Source: Bacteroides sp. AN502(2024) (lineage in GTDB: Bacteria; Bacteroidota; Bacteroidia; Bacteroidales; Bacteroidaceae). Taken from it: DNA of 64,000 bases. Both the position numbers and the translations under genes were made by a program. The number at the start of each line of letters is the position of its first letter. Positions within the stretch are counted from its first letter, which is position 1. The notes below the pieces were generated by a model. The model was not told the DNA's origin. It saw nothing but the letters and a program-made list of their open reading frames with translations, and did no database searches. Shown in pieces: positions 43,874 through 51,316 of the stretch. The stretch spans positions 1-64,000 of the forward strand of contig NZ_JBGFSP010000009.1 of NCBI RefSeq assembly GCF_041227145.1, given 5' to 3'.

Positions 43874-44710
43874 CTATTTTATCGGTATGTATATTTTTGC
43901 GATATGCTCGTTTTTGTTTTTTGAATAATGGATATATTCCTCAAAAGACATCCCATGACGAAGGGAATGTTCCCGACTTACGCTAATCATGTCATACCAC
44001 TCCTGCAAATCAGTGTACTCTCCCTGCAACGTATAGACGGCATATTTACCTTGCGGCAGGCGGATTGTACCGAATTCGCAGGTAGGCACAATTTCCTTGG
44101 GTACCGATGCACAGGCATAGAACCGGCATTGATTGGGGGGTGTCACATGAGGGTCGTCAAAACTTAACCCGATAAAGCGTGTGTCGGACGCAAGCAGGTC
44201 GTTCTCCTTTAGGAAATGTATCAATTTATTCCATGCCGTTTCATACGGCTCTTTCTCTCCGTATTTGCCCCAGATGCGGATATATACTAAATGTAATCCT
44301 TCAAAATGATAGACTTCAGAAGGCAAATCGCACATCTTTCCATCATGCACGGACTCCTTTAACCGCATCTTTAATCTGCCGATATATGTTTTGGGAGAAA
44401 TACCAAACTGTTTCTTGAATGCTTTGGAGAACGATTGCGGATTGTCGTAGCCGACCCATCCCGCCAAATCCTGTAGACTGATCTCTTCTGTTTGCATATA
44501 TAGCACGGCTCGTTCCATACGTTGCCTTGCCACGTAAGCAGATAATGGTTCATTCAGGGCGGCACGCATCATGCGGAGTAATTGCCGTTGCGACATGTTT
44601 ACTTTGTCAGCTATTACATTCAACCGCAATGGCTGATGCAGATTGGAATGTATGTAATCAATTACTTGATTGACCTTCTGTTTATATCTATTCTCGGTAC
44701 TATTTTTCAT
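43874..44710 (-). CDS. AraC-family regulator with GyrI-like effector domain (278 aa)
   Basis: The N-terminal double HTH of AraC (NVIADKVNMSQRQLLRMMRA; VGYDNPQSFSKAFKKQFGIS) is followed by a GyrI-like small-molecule-binding domain (HFEGLHLVYIRIWGKYGEKE, IRLPQGKYAVYTLQGEYTDL). This HTH-first layout is that of the Rob/SoxS-like MDR regulators. It likely senses a drug-like or hydrophobic ligand and controls the acetyltransferase gene downstream. A -7 element lies 20 bp upstream. Confidence 0.88.
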   Translation of the reverse strand: MKNSTENRYKQKVNQVIDYIHSNLHQPLRLNVIADKVNMSQRQLLRMMRAALNEPLSAYVARQRMERAVLYMQTEEISLQDLAGWVGYDNPQSFSKAFKKQFGISPKTYIGRLKMRLKESVHDGKMCDLPSEVYHFEGLHLVYIRIWGKYGEKEPYETAWNKLIHFLKENDLLASDTRFIGLSFDDPHVTPPNQCRFYACASVPKEIVPTCEFGTIRLPQGKYAVYTLQGEYTDLQEWYDMISVSREHSLRHGMSFEEYIHYSKNKNEHIAKIYIPIK

Positions 44711-44729
44711 CTATGACATTGTATATTTG

Positions 44730-44737
44730 CAAAGATA
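44730..44737 (-). promoter_or_regulatory. -7 element for the AraC/GNAT operon
   Basis: CAAAGATA on the plus strand is TATCTTTG on the minus strand, matching TAnnTTTG 20 bp before the AraC ATG. Confidence 0.5.
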
Positions 44738-44818
44738 TAGAGTTTTCATAGACGGACGATTGTCCAATCTTGCCAATTTTGCCTTTTTACTTTATGATTC
44801 CTCAGAGTTGTCTTTCGA

Positions 44819-45439
44819 TTAGATTCTCAATCGATGGATTTCCTGCTGTATCCCGTCCAAAAATCCGGCAGCGTGCGCCCCGTCCATTTGCGTGTGGTGG
44901 AACTGGAAAGAAACGGTAAGCGTTGTTTGGAGTAATCGGCGTTTATATTTGCCCCAAATAAGAAACGGATTGTTGAAGATGCCGCTATACATACCGACGG
45001 CACCGTCTATTTCGTATTGTGCCAATGCGGAAGTGCCGATCACCATGCTTTCCGTCAGGTCGTGATTGACACAGCTTTCGGCCACTTGCCTGGTTAGTTG
45101 CAGGTAATGTCGATTAAACAGGGATAAATCATCGCAGAAAGGAATATCGCACGAACTGACTTCGCCCGCTTTGTTGGCGACAATCGTATTCACCGCTATG
45201 CTGTCATACCGAATCAGTTTGCCGCCTACAGGCAGCAGATAAAATTCTTTCACGCCGCTTGCTGCCTTGCCGACGCACCAGCACATCAGCATATTGAACT
45301 TCATGCCTGATTTCCGGCTGATTCTCACAAGGCGTGATACGTTGAGTGTCTTAAAGAACGTCACCATCGGCATAGGCGCGTTCATCCACATCTCGAAGGC
45401 GTAAGCCCGACTGGTTTCTGGGGGATTTACTTCTCTCAT
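44819..45439 (-). CDS. CatA-like chloramphenicol acetyltransferase homologue (206 aa)
   Basis: Type A chloramphenicol O-acetyltransferase fold with the catalytic motif HHTQMDG (family HHxxxDG) near residue 184 and other family stretches (FEMWMNAPMPMVTFFKTLNV, YSGIFNNPFLIWGKY). At 206 aa it is slightly short of the usual 213-219. Many such chromosomal genes in Bacteroides do not confer resistance. The neighbouring AraC regulators suggest inducible expression. Whether it acetylates chloramphenicol cannot be told here. Confidence 0.82.
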   Translation of the reverse strand: MREVNPPETSRAYAFEMWMNAPMPMVTFFKTLNVSRLVRISRKSGMKFNMLMCWCVGKAASGVKEFYLLPVGGKLIRYDSIAVNTIVANKAGEVSSCDIPFCDDLSLFNRHYLQLTRQVAESCVNHDLTESMVIGTSALAQYEIDGAVGMYSGIFNNPFLIWGKYKRRLLQTTLTVSFQFHHTQMDGAHAAGFLDGIQQEIHRLRI

Positions 45440-45473
45440 ACTTTATGCTGTTTTCATTTAATGAATCAGGCAG

Positions 45474-45481
45474 CAAAAGTA
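45474..45481 (-). promoter_or_regulatory. -7 element of the CatA-like gene
   Basis: TACTTTTG on the minus strand matches TAnnTTTG, 35 bp before the ATG. Confidence 0.5.
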
Positions 45482-45518
45482 GGAGAAGCATTTGAACCCG
45501 GATAGAACAAAAGGGACA

Positions 45519-46340
45519 TTATACCGGGTCGGTGAACAAATCAGCATAAGGATTCGACACTTTCAACAAAGACATGGGCGTATATCCGCTGAATTTCTTG
45601 AACTCCCGTATGAAGTGTGACTGGTCGGCATAACCGCTTGTGTATGCTATCTGTGCCAGATTGATTTCTTCGCCCGCTTGATGCTGCATCTGCGCCAAAG
45701 CCTTTTGGAAGCGGACGATGCAAGCATATTCTTTCGGATTGATGCCTACAAACGAATGAAACAACCGTTCAAATTGTTTCTTACTTAGGCAGGCAATGGA
45801 AGACAATTCGGTTACGGGGATTTGTGGGGTAATGTATATTTGCCGAACGGCAGCACCTATCCTTTCTATTCTGTATGCGGCAGTAGATAAACTATCGGCT
45901 ATCCGTGACAACAGCCATTTTTCTATATGATGTATGCAAAGGGTATAATCCTGGCAGTCGAATATTCGTGCAGCCAATTCGTTCAAGCTCTTATCCCCAA
46001 GGCTGTATCCGGAAACTTCCTGATTGTAAAAAAGCGACGTTGGCACATTCAAGAATGTACTCATGGCATGAGGGTGGAATACGACTACTATCATTTCGAT
46101 GTTTCCGTCTGCATATAGGTGCGACGAGAAATTAACCTGCCCGCTGACAGTCAGTGTGTCTTGTGTAGCGTTCAGTTCGGGGATATACAGCGGTGCTTGC
46201 TTATGAAAGATGATTTGAGGGCAACCGATAGGAAAAGTAAAGGTATTCAGCGGTCGATTGCTTTTGAATACCCAGTAATACCTGATGTAAGGTTGCAGAA
46301 ACGTACAAGGCTTGTAAAATTTGAAATCATCTTGAATCAT
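45519..46340 (-). CDS. AraC-family transcriptional regulator (273 aa)
   Basis: An N-terminal DUF6597-like sensor part (KFYKPCTFLQPYIRYYWVFK, YADGNIEMIVVVFHPHAMST) is followed by a C-terminal AraC HTH pair (ELSSIACLSKKQFERLFHSF; IAYTSGYADQSHFIREFKKF). Different architecture from the regulator at 43874 (HTH at the C-terminus here). It lies just upstream of and co-directional with the CatA-like gene, which it may control. Effector unknown. Confidence 0.85.
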   Translation of the reverse strand: MIQDDFKFYKPCTFLQPYIRYYWVFKSNRPLNTFTFPIGCPQIIFHKQAPLYIPELNATQDTLTVSGQVNFSSHLYADGNIEMIVVVFHPHAMSTFLNVPTSLFYNQEVSGYSLGDKSLNELAARIFDCQDYTLCIHHIEKWLLSRIADSLSTAAYRIERIGAAVRQIYITPQIPVTELSSIACLSKKQFERLFHSFVGINPKEYACIVRFQKALAQMQHQAGEEINLAQIAYTSGYADQSHFIREFKKFSGYTPMSLLKVSNPYADLFTDPV

Positions 46341-46515
46341 TTTACAAAATTAGATAGAAAAATCGAGTTTTTCTGCATCGGCAAGATAAAGTGCACTCTT
46401 TGAAAAAAAGGAACCCTGCTATTGTAGTAGGCCAAAGCGAAAACACGCGTAAGAATGACCTACTCGATTCGAAAATTTATAATCTTAGTCCCCTTTTCGG
46501 TCTGCTTTCTTCTTC

Positions 46516-46726
46516 TCAGGTGCAGTTTACACCCAGTTTCTCTTTGAGTTTTTGAAACTTCATCTTGAACCATCCGAGAGTATGGATATTCTCTTTTGAA
46601 TAAGGTTTCCCCTGAATTCAACAGGCTGGAAGTTGACAAGCTGCCTTGTCATTTCTTCCGTAAATCCCACTTCTCGGCATTGCTTGGCTATTATTGGTAG
46701 CAACTTTCTGCAATCATTGGGTTAAT
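46516..46726 (-). pseudogene. degraded mobile-element protein fragment
   Basis: Reading the minus strand to TGA at 46516-46518 gives NDCRKLLPIIAKQCREVGFT, EEMTRQLVNFQPVEFRGNLI, then WFKMKFQKLKEKLGVNCT. The C-terminus matches the fragment at 10926-11150 (WFRKKFQEIKEKLG), and about 35 residues seem deleted between the two halves. No start codon. Both fragments probably derive from one protein family carried on Bacteroides mobile elements. Confidence 0.5.
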
Positions 46727-46941
46727 GGTAGAAAACACTACGATGTTTGTTTTTAAACACCGGATGTTTGTTTAAATCATCCCAATGAAAAAAATAATCT
46801 GTCAGCATATTTGTTTATAAATCGCTTGGGTTTTATCATCATTCCTTAATAATGTATCCCCACTGTTTTCTCTACTGCCCCCACTAAATTTCTACTGACC
46901 TCTTATGTTTTTTATTCAGAAGTGAATTTTAGAAAAAGAAA

Positions 46942-47040
46942 GAGGGTGTGTTATAATACCTAAATATAAAGATTTACCCCTGCCACAGATAACTATAGCA
47001 GGGGTAATTTCCTCAAAAAAGGGAATTTTGACACACCCTC
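46942..47040. terminator. nested inverted repeats, bidirectional terminator-like
   Basis: Outer GAGGGTGTGT (46942-46951) with ACACACCCTC (47031-47040); inner TTACCCCTGC (46974-46983) with GCAGGGGTAA (46998-47007). The outer sequence recurs as a compact hairpin at 53348-53385 and the inner at 40100-40131. Confidence 0.55.
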
Positions 47041-47050
47041 TTTATATCAG

Positions 47051-47124
<74 letters not shown>

Positions 47125-47369
47125 AGCCTTATTTGCGGTTGCAAAGGTAGTGCTTTTTACGAAAATCCAAAAAAAATCCGATACTTTTTTATTCATATTT
47201 TCATTGTGTCTATAAATCAGCAATTTATATTTGAGGAATATTCTGTTGATCTATATGTGATAGGATAAATAAATGAAGATCGTTCTTTTTACGAAGAATA
47301 ACGAACGTTATATAGGTTTCAAAAAGCTCAAAAAAACAAAATAGGGTTGTGTTTTTCTACTATAACTTT

Positions 47370-47377
47370 TACTTTTG
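47370..47377 (+). promoter_or_regulatory. -7 element of the TPR gene
   Basis: TACTTTTG matches TAnnTTTG, with TTGTG about 19 bp upstream as a possible -33, and lies 32 bp before the ATG. Confidence 0.5.
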
Positions 47378-47408
47378 AACGATAAATAACTAAAAAACAC
47401 ATAAAATT

Positions 47409-48143
47409 ATGAAGAATTTGATTTTTTTATTTGCCTTTTGTATTGTAGTGACTAATGTTTTTGCACAAACCGACCCGAAGCAATTGAAAAAAGAAGGAAA
47501 TGATGCATTCAATGCTAAAAATTATCCGGTGGCGTATGCGAAATTCAGCGAATATTTGAAACAAACGAATAATCAAGATTCTGCAACTGCTTATTACTGT
47601 GGTATAGCTGCCGATGCTGTGAAAAAATACCCCGAAGCTGTAACTTACTTTGATATAGCCATTCAAAAGAAATTTAATATTGGAAATGCATATGCCCGTA
47701 AAGCTTTGGCCTTAGATGCACAAAAGAAAACGGCTGAATATGTAGCTACGTTGGAAGAAGGATTGAAAGTGGATCCTAAGAATACCACAATGGTGAAGAA
47801 TTATAGTCTTCATTATCTGAAAGCAGGACTTACCGCACAGAAAGCCGGAAAAGCAGAAGAGGCGGAAGAGTGTTTCAAGAAAATACTTCCTTTGAACCAT
47901 AAGCAGTATAAAACAAACGCACTGTACAGTTTAGGAGTTCTGTGCTATAATGACGGAGCTAATATTCTGAAGAAGGCTGCTCCATTGGCAAATTCGGATG
48001 CAGATAAATATGCTGCGGAGAAAGAAAAAGCTGATGGCAGATTTAAAGAAGCATTGGATTATCTGGAAGAAGCTGCTAAGATTTCTCCGGAAAATGAAAA
48101 TGTGAAGAAGATGCTTCCTCAAGTAAAAGCTGCCATGAAGTAA
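47409..48143 (+). CDS. secreted tetratricopeptide-repeat protein (244 aa)
   Basis: Signal peptide (MKNLIFLFAFCIVVTNVFAQ), then four to five TPR units: KEGNDAFNAKNYPVAYAKFS, AYYCGIAADAVKKYPEAVTY, LALDAQKKTAEYVATLEEGL and KEALDYLEEAAKISPENENV-like segments. Periplasmic scaffold of unknown partner. It stands alone with its own promoter and a strong terminator. Confidence 0.87.
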   Translation: MKNLIFLFAFCIVVTNVFAQTDPKQLKKEGNDAFNAKNYPVAYAKFSEYLKQTNNQDSATAYYCGIAADAVKKYPEAVTYFDIAIQKKFNIGNAYARKALALDAQKKTAEYVATLEEGLKVDPKNTTMVKNYSLHYLKAGLTAQKAGKAEEAEECFKKILPLNHKQYKTNALYSLGVLCYNDGANILKKAAPLANSDADKYAAEKEKADGRFKEALDYLEEAAKISPENENVKKMLPQVKAAMK

Positions 48144-48165
48144 TCTGACCAATTTTATAAATGAG

Positions 48166-48205
48166 AAAGGGTTGCCGATATGATACGCCGGGCAACCCTT
48201 TTTTA
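48166..48205 (+). terminator. rho-independent terminator after TPR gene
   Basis: AAAGGGTTGCC (48166-48176) and GGCAACCCTTT (48191-48201) then TTTTA: an 11-bp stem with a T-run. Confidence 0.85.
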
Positions 48206-48237
48206 TTGCTATCTTTTTCTAATCTATACTTTTTATG

Positions 48238-48245
48238 TACATTTG
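48238..48245 (+). promoter_or_regulatory. -7 element of pabB
   Basis: TACATTTG matches TAnnTTTG, 31 bp before the pabB ATG. Confidence 0.5.
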
Positions 48246-48275
48246 CCTTCCCTAAACTAAACACTGAATTATTTT

Positions 48276-49283
48276 ATGCACTTATATAGTAAGGAACAGG
48301 CTATCAAACGGATGAATCAGCTGGGACAACTCCATCGTCCTTTTATTTTCATTGTAGATTATTTGCAGGATGCATCTTATATAGAGGAGGAAGTTGCTGT
48401 TGATTCAACTGAACTGCTATATAATTTGAACGGATTTACCAATCAAACTATATCCGATGAAGATTATGTATCCTCTTTCTCCACAGAGGCAATGCCTTCT
48501 GTACATTGGCAGCCTTGCCCCGAATCTTTCTGTTCTTACCAACGTTCGTTCAGTATTGTGCAACGAAATATTCTGGCGGGAAATAGTTTCCTTACTAATT
48601 TGACTTGTCGCACTCCGGTAGAAACCAATCTCACCCTGAAAGATATTTATTTTCGTTCAAAAGCGATTTATAAGTTATGGGTTAAAGGTCGCTTTACGGT
48701 CTTTTCTCCTGAAATATTTGTTAGAATTTGTCAGGGGAAAATTAGCTCATATCCGATGAAGGGAACCATTGACGCTTCGATCCCCTCTGCTACCCAATTG
48801 CTGATGAATGATCCGAAAGAGGTGGCGGAACATGCCACTATCGTAGATCTGATTCGCAATGATTTAAGTATGGTTGCCAATCATGTGTCAGTTTCCCGGT
48901 ACCGGTATATGGATGTATTGCAGACGAATCGAGGATCCATTCTTCAGACAAGTTCTGAAATTCAGGGTATATTGCCGGAAAATTATCAGGAACATTTGGG
49001 GGATATTATTTTCAGGTTGTTGCCGGCCGGTTCTATTACCGGTGCCCCGAAGAAAAAGACAATGCAGATTATTCGGGAGGCTGAAACCTACGACAGGGGA
49101 TTTTATACGGGGGTTATGGGATATTCGGATGGGACTAACTTGGATAGTGCCGTAATGATCCGTTTTGTGGAACAAGAAGGAGAAAAGATGTATTTTAAAA
49201 GTGGAGGAGGAATCACTTTCCGGAGCGATGTAGAAAGTGAGTATAATGAAATGAAGCAAAAAGTATATGTACCTATTTATTGA
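48276..49283 (+). CDS. pabB: aminodeoxychorismate synthase component I (335 aa)
   Basis: The chorismate-binding domain is clear: FSPEIFVRICQGKISSYPMK, EVAEHATIVDLIRNDLSMVA, the signature PAGSITGAPKKKTMQIIREA, and FYTGVMGYSDGTNLDSAVMI. It is shorter than E. coli PabB because the N-terminal domain is reduced, as is common in Bacteroidetes. It makes 4-amino-4-deoxychorismate from chorismate and ammonia for folate synthesis. It overlaps pabC by 17 bp. No glutaminase (pabA) gene is beside it. Confidence 0.9.
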   Translation: MHLYSKEQAIKRMNQLGQLHRPFIFIVDYLQDASYIEEEVAVDSTELLYNLNGFTNQTISDEDYVSSFSTEAMPSVHWQPCPESFCSYQRSFSIVQRNILAGNSFLTNLTCRTPVETNLTLKDIYFRSKAIYKLWVKGRFTVFSPEIFVRICQGKISSYPMKGTIDASIPSATQLLMNDPKEVAEHATIVDLIRNDLSMVANHVSVSRYRYMDVLQTNRGSILQTSSEIQGILPENYQEHLGDIIFRLLPAGSITGAPKKKTMQIIREAETYDRGFYTGVMGYSDGTNLDSAVMIRFVEQEGEKMYFKSGGGITFRSDVESEYNEMKQKVYVPIY

Positions 49284-49863
49284 GACTATCCGAGTAGAGG
49301 ATGGACAGATTTATAATCTTGATTATCACACAGAACGCTTTAATAAAACCCGTGCAGTCTTTTGGAAAGACAGCGTTCCACTGGATTTACAGGAATTTAT
49401 ACCCCCACCGCCCTTAAGCGGAATTTATAAATGCCGGATTGTATATGGAAAAGAAGTGAAAGATGTTACATATACTCCCTATCAGATGCGGCAGGTATCT
49501 TCTTTGCATTTGGTTGTGTCTGATACCATTGATTATACTTATAAAAGTGCACATCGGGAAGAATTGAATGCCTTGTATGCTCATAGAGGAATGGAGGATG
49601 ATATTTTAATCGTAAAAGATGGCTTTCTGACAGATACCTCTATAGCTAATATCGCCCTCTACGACGGACGTACATGGTTTACACCGGCTCGCCCGTTACT
49701 TCGGGGAACAAAACGGGCCGAACTTTTGGACAGGAAGCTTATCGTAGAGAAAGATATTCCACAAATAAGTTTGAGAGACTATTCGCATATCATGTTATTT
49801 AACGCTATGATTGATTGGGAGCGTGTTATATTGCCCGTAAATGAGAAACATTTAATTCTGTAA
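49267..49863 (+). CDS. pabC: aminodeoxychorismate lyase-like, class IV aminotransferase fold (198 aa)
   Basis: The short class IV fold begins MYLFIETIRVEDGQIYNLDY. The PLP lysine is likely in DYTYKSAHREELNALYAHRG, and DDILIVKDGFLTDTSIANIA and FTPARPLLRGTKRAELLDRK are typical. It overlaps pabB, so the two-step conversion of chorismate to p-aminobenzoate is encoded as a coupled pair. It is shorter than E. coli PabC (269 aa), as seen in this phylum. Confidence 0.87.
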   Translation: MYLFIETIRVEDGQIYNLDYHTERFNKTRAVFWKDSVPLDLQEFIPPPPLSGIYKCRIVYGKEVKDVTYTPYQMRQVSSLHLVVSDTIDYTYKSAHREELNALYAHRGMEDDILIVKDGFLTDTSIANIALYDGRTWFTPARPLLRGTKRAELLDRKLIVEKDIPQISLRDYSHIMLFNAMIDWERVILPVNEKHLIL

Positions 49864-50005
49864 ACCATAATTAACTAAAACATACAGAGAACTGCTGAAC
49901 AAATCTCCTTTTTACACTGTTATATTTATGTGTTTTTCATAGTATTAGATATAAGATTAATTAAAGAGATTGTACTCCACTTGTGAAAGCTAAGGTACGT
50001 CAAAG

Positions 50006-50025
50006 ACAGAAGAGTCTGTTTTTTG
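50006..50025 (+). terminator. terminator after pabBC
   Basis: ACAGA and TCTGT with loop AGAG, followed by TTTTT; short but well placed. A second, stronger hairpin follows (AAAGCATCGGT 50037-50047 with ACCGATGCTTT 50056-50066 and a T-run). Confidence 0.6.
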
Positions 50026-50036
50026 ATAAATGTGTT

Positions 50037-50070
50037 AAAGCATCGGTTTGACCAGACCGATGCTTTTTTT
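50037..50070 (+). terminator. rho-independent terminator
   Basis: An 11-bp perfect stem, AAAGCATCGGT with ACCGATGCTTT, followed by TTTT. It isolates pabBC from the next transcription unit. Confidence 0.85.
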
Positions 50071-50087
50071 ATCTCCTTTTACCCCCT

Positions 50088-50122
50088 TTTGTAGTTTATA
50101 TGAAATAAAATTTGTACGTTTG
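50088..50122 (+). promoter_or_regulatory. Bacteroides promoter for DUF2461 gene
   Basis: TTTG at 50088-50091 (-33) and TACGTTTG at 50115-50122 (-7) match both consensus elements with 23 bp between them. Confidence 0.65.
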
Positions 50123-50139
50123 TAGAGTAATAATAGAAA

Positions 50140-50814
50140 ATGATAAAGATGAACATACCCGTTATCTTTCAGTTTTTAAAAGATCTTTCCGCGAATAATA
50201 ATCGTGAGTGGTTTAATGAGCATAAAGCAGAGTATGAAACAGCCCGTGCCGAGTTCGACAATTTTTTAGCAACAGTGATTGCCCGTATTTCCTTGTTTGA
50301 CGAAACCATCCGAGGAATTCAGCCCCAAGACTGTACTTATCGTATTTACCGGGATACCCGCTTTTCGGCGGATAAAACACCTTATAAGATACATTTCGGA
50401 GGTTATATCAATGCCAAAGGAAAGAAATCCGATCATTGCGGATATTATGTACACTTGCAACCGGATGGTTCCATGCTTGCCGGAGGAAGTTTGTGTCTAC
50501 CTTCCAATATCCTGAAAGCAGTGCGACAATCTATTTACGATAATATTGAAGAATTTGTTTCGATTGTGGAAGATCCTGAATTCAAGAAATATTTTCCGGT
50601 GATAGGGGACGATTTTCTAAAAACGGCTCCGAAAGGCTTTCCGAAAGATTTCAAGTATGTCGATTATTTGAAATGTAAAGAGTACGTTTGTTCTTATAAT
50701 GTTTCTGATGATTTCTTCACCCGGTCGGATATGCTTGATCAGATAGACAAAGTATTCCGCCAATTCAAGCGGTTTGCCGATTTTATTAATTACACGATTG
50801 ATGATTTTGAATAA
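50140..50814 (+). CDS. DUF2461 / TIGR02453 family protein (224 aa)
   Basis: Family motifs: IFQFLKDLSANNNREWFNEH at the N-terminus, CTYRIYRDTRFSADKTPYKI in the middle, and GYYVHLQPDGSMLAGGSLCL. A widespread family with no agreed biochemical role. An in-frame ATG at 50149 could also be the start. First gene of a probable unit with the YhcH-like gene (37-bp gap). Confidence 0.88.
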   Translation: MIKMNIPVIFQFLKDLSANNNREWFNEHKAEYETARAEFDNFLATVIARISLFDETIRGIQPQDCTYRIYRDTRFSADKTPYKIHFGGYINAKGKKSDHCGYYVHLQPDGSMLAGGSLCLPSNILKAVRQSIYDNIEEFVSIVEDPEFKKYFPVIGDDFLKTAPKGFPKDFKYVDYLKCKEYVCSYNVSDDFFTRSDMLDQIDKVFRQFKRFADFINYTIDDFE

Positions 50815-50851
50815 ATAATATCTGGAATATAAACTTAAAAATTTAACTCAT

Positions 50852-51298
50852 ATGGTAGTAGATACTTTAGAAAATCTGGAAAAATATGCGCCTTTAAATT
50901 CTTTGTTTGCACAAGCTATAGACTTTTTGAAGTCTCATGACCTTCAAGCTATGGAAGTTGGTAAAACAGAACTGCAAGGAAAAGACCTGTTAGTGAACGT
51001 TGCACAAACTAAGCCTAAAACAAAAGAAGAAGCCAAACTGGAAACGCATAACGAATTTATTGATATACAGATCCCGTTGTCGGGAACAGAAATCATGGGG
51101 TATACTGCCGCTAAAGATTGCGTTCCGGCAGATGCGCCTTATAACGCTGAAAAAGATATCACTTTCTTCGAAGGACTAGCAGAGACATACGTTGCTGTGA
51201 AGCCGGGAATGTTTGCTATCTTCTTCCCGCAAGACGGTCATGCTCCCGGTATCACTCCGGATGGCGTGAAGAAAGTAATTGTAAAAGTAAAAGCATAA
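50852..51298 (+). CDS. YhcH/YjgK/YiaL family protein (148 aa)
   Basis: MVVDTLENLEKYAPLNSLFA opens a cupin-like beta barrel. Family features are THNEFIDIQIPLSGTEIMGY (metal-binding His/Glu) and FAIFFPQDGHAPGI (further His). Related proteins act in sialic-acid or sugar catabolism as anomerase-like or accessory enzymes. Here it lies between DUF2461 and glgB (18-bp gap), hinting at a carbohydrate role. Confidence 0.87.
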   Translation: MVVDTLENLEKYAPLNSLFAQAIDFLKSHDLQAMEVGKTELQGKDLLVNVAQTKPKTKEEAKLETHNEFIDIQIPLSGTEIMGYTAAKDCVPADAPYNAEKDITFFEGLAETYVAVKPGMFAIFFPQDGHAPGITPDGVKKVIVKVKA

Positions 51299-51316
51299 TT
51301 CTAATTCAATTCTGGT

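Larger units (their letters stand above)
46341..47050. other. gene-poor region with a decayed fragment and hairpins
   Basis: Apart from the pseudogene fragment at 46516-46726 and the nested hairpins at 46942-47040, I see no gene. A twofold ATGTTTGTTT motif lies near 46743-46773. The region looks like the relic of an excised or decayed mobile element next to a tRNA gene. Confidence 0.5.
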
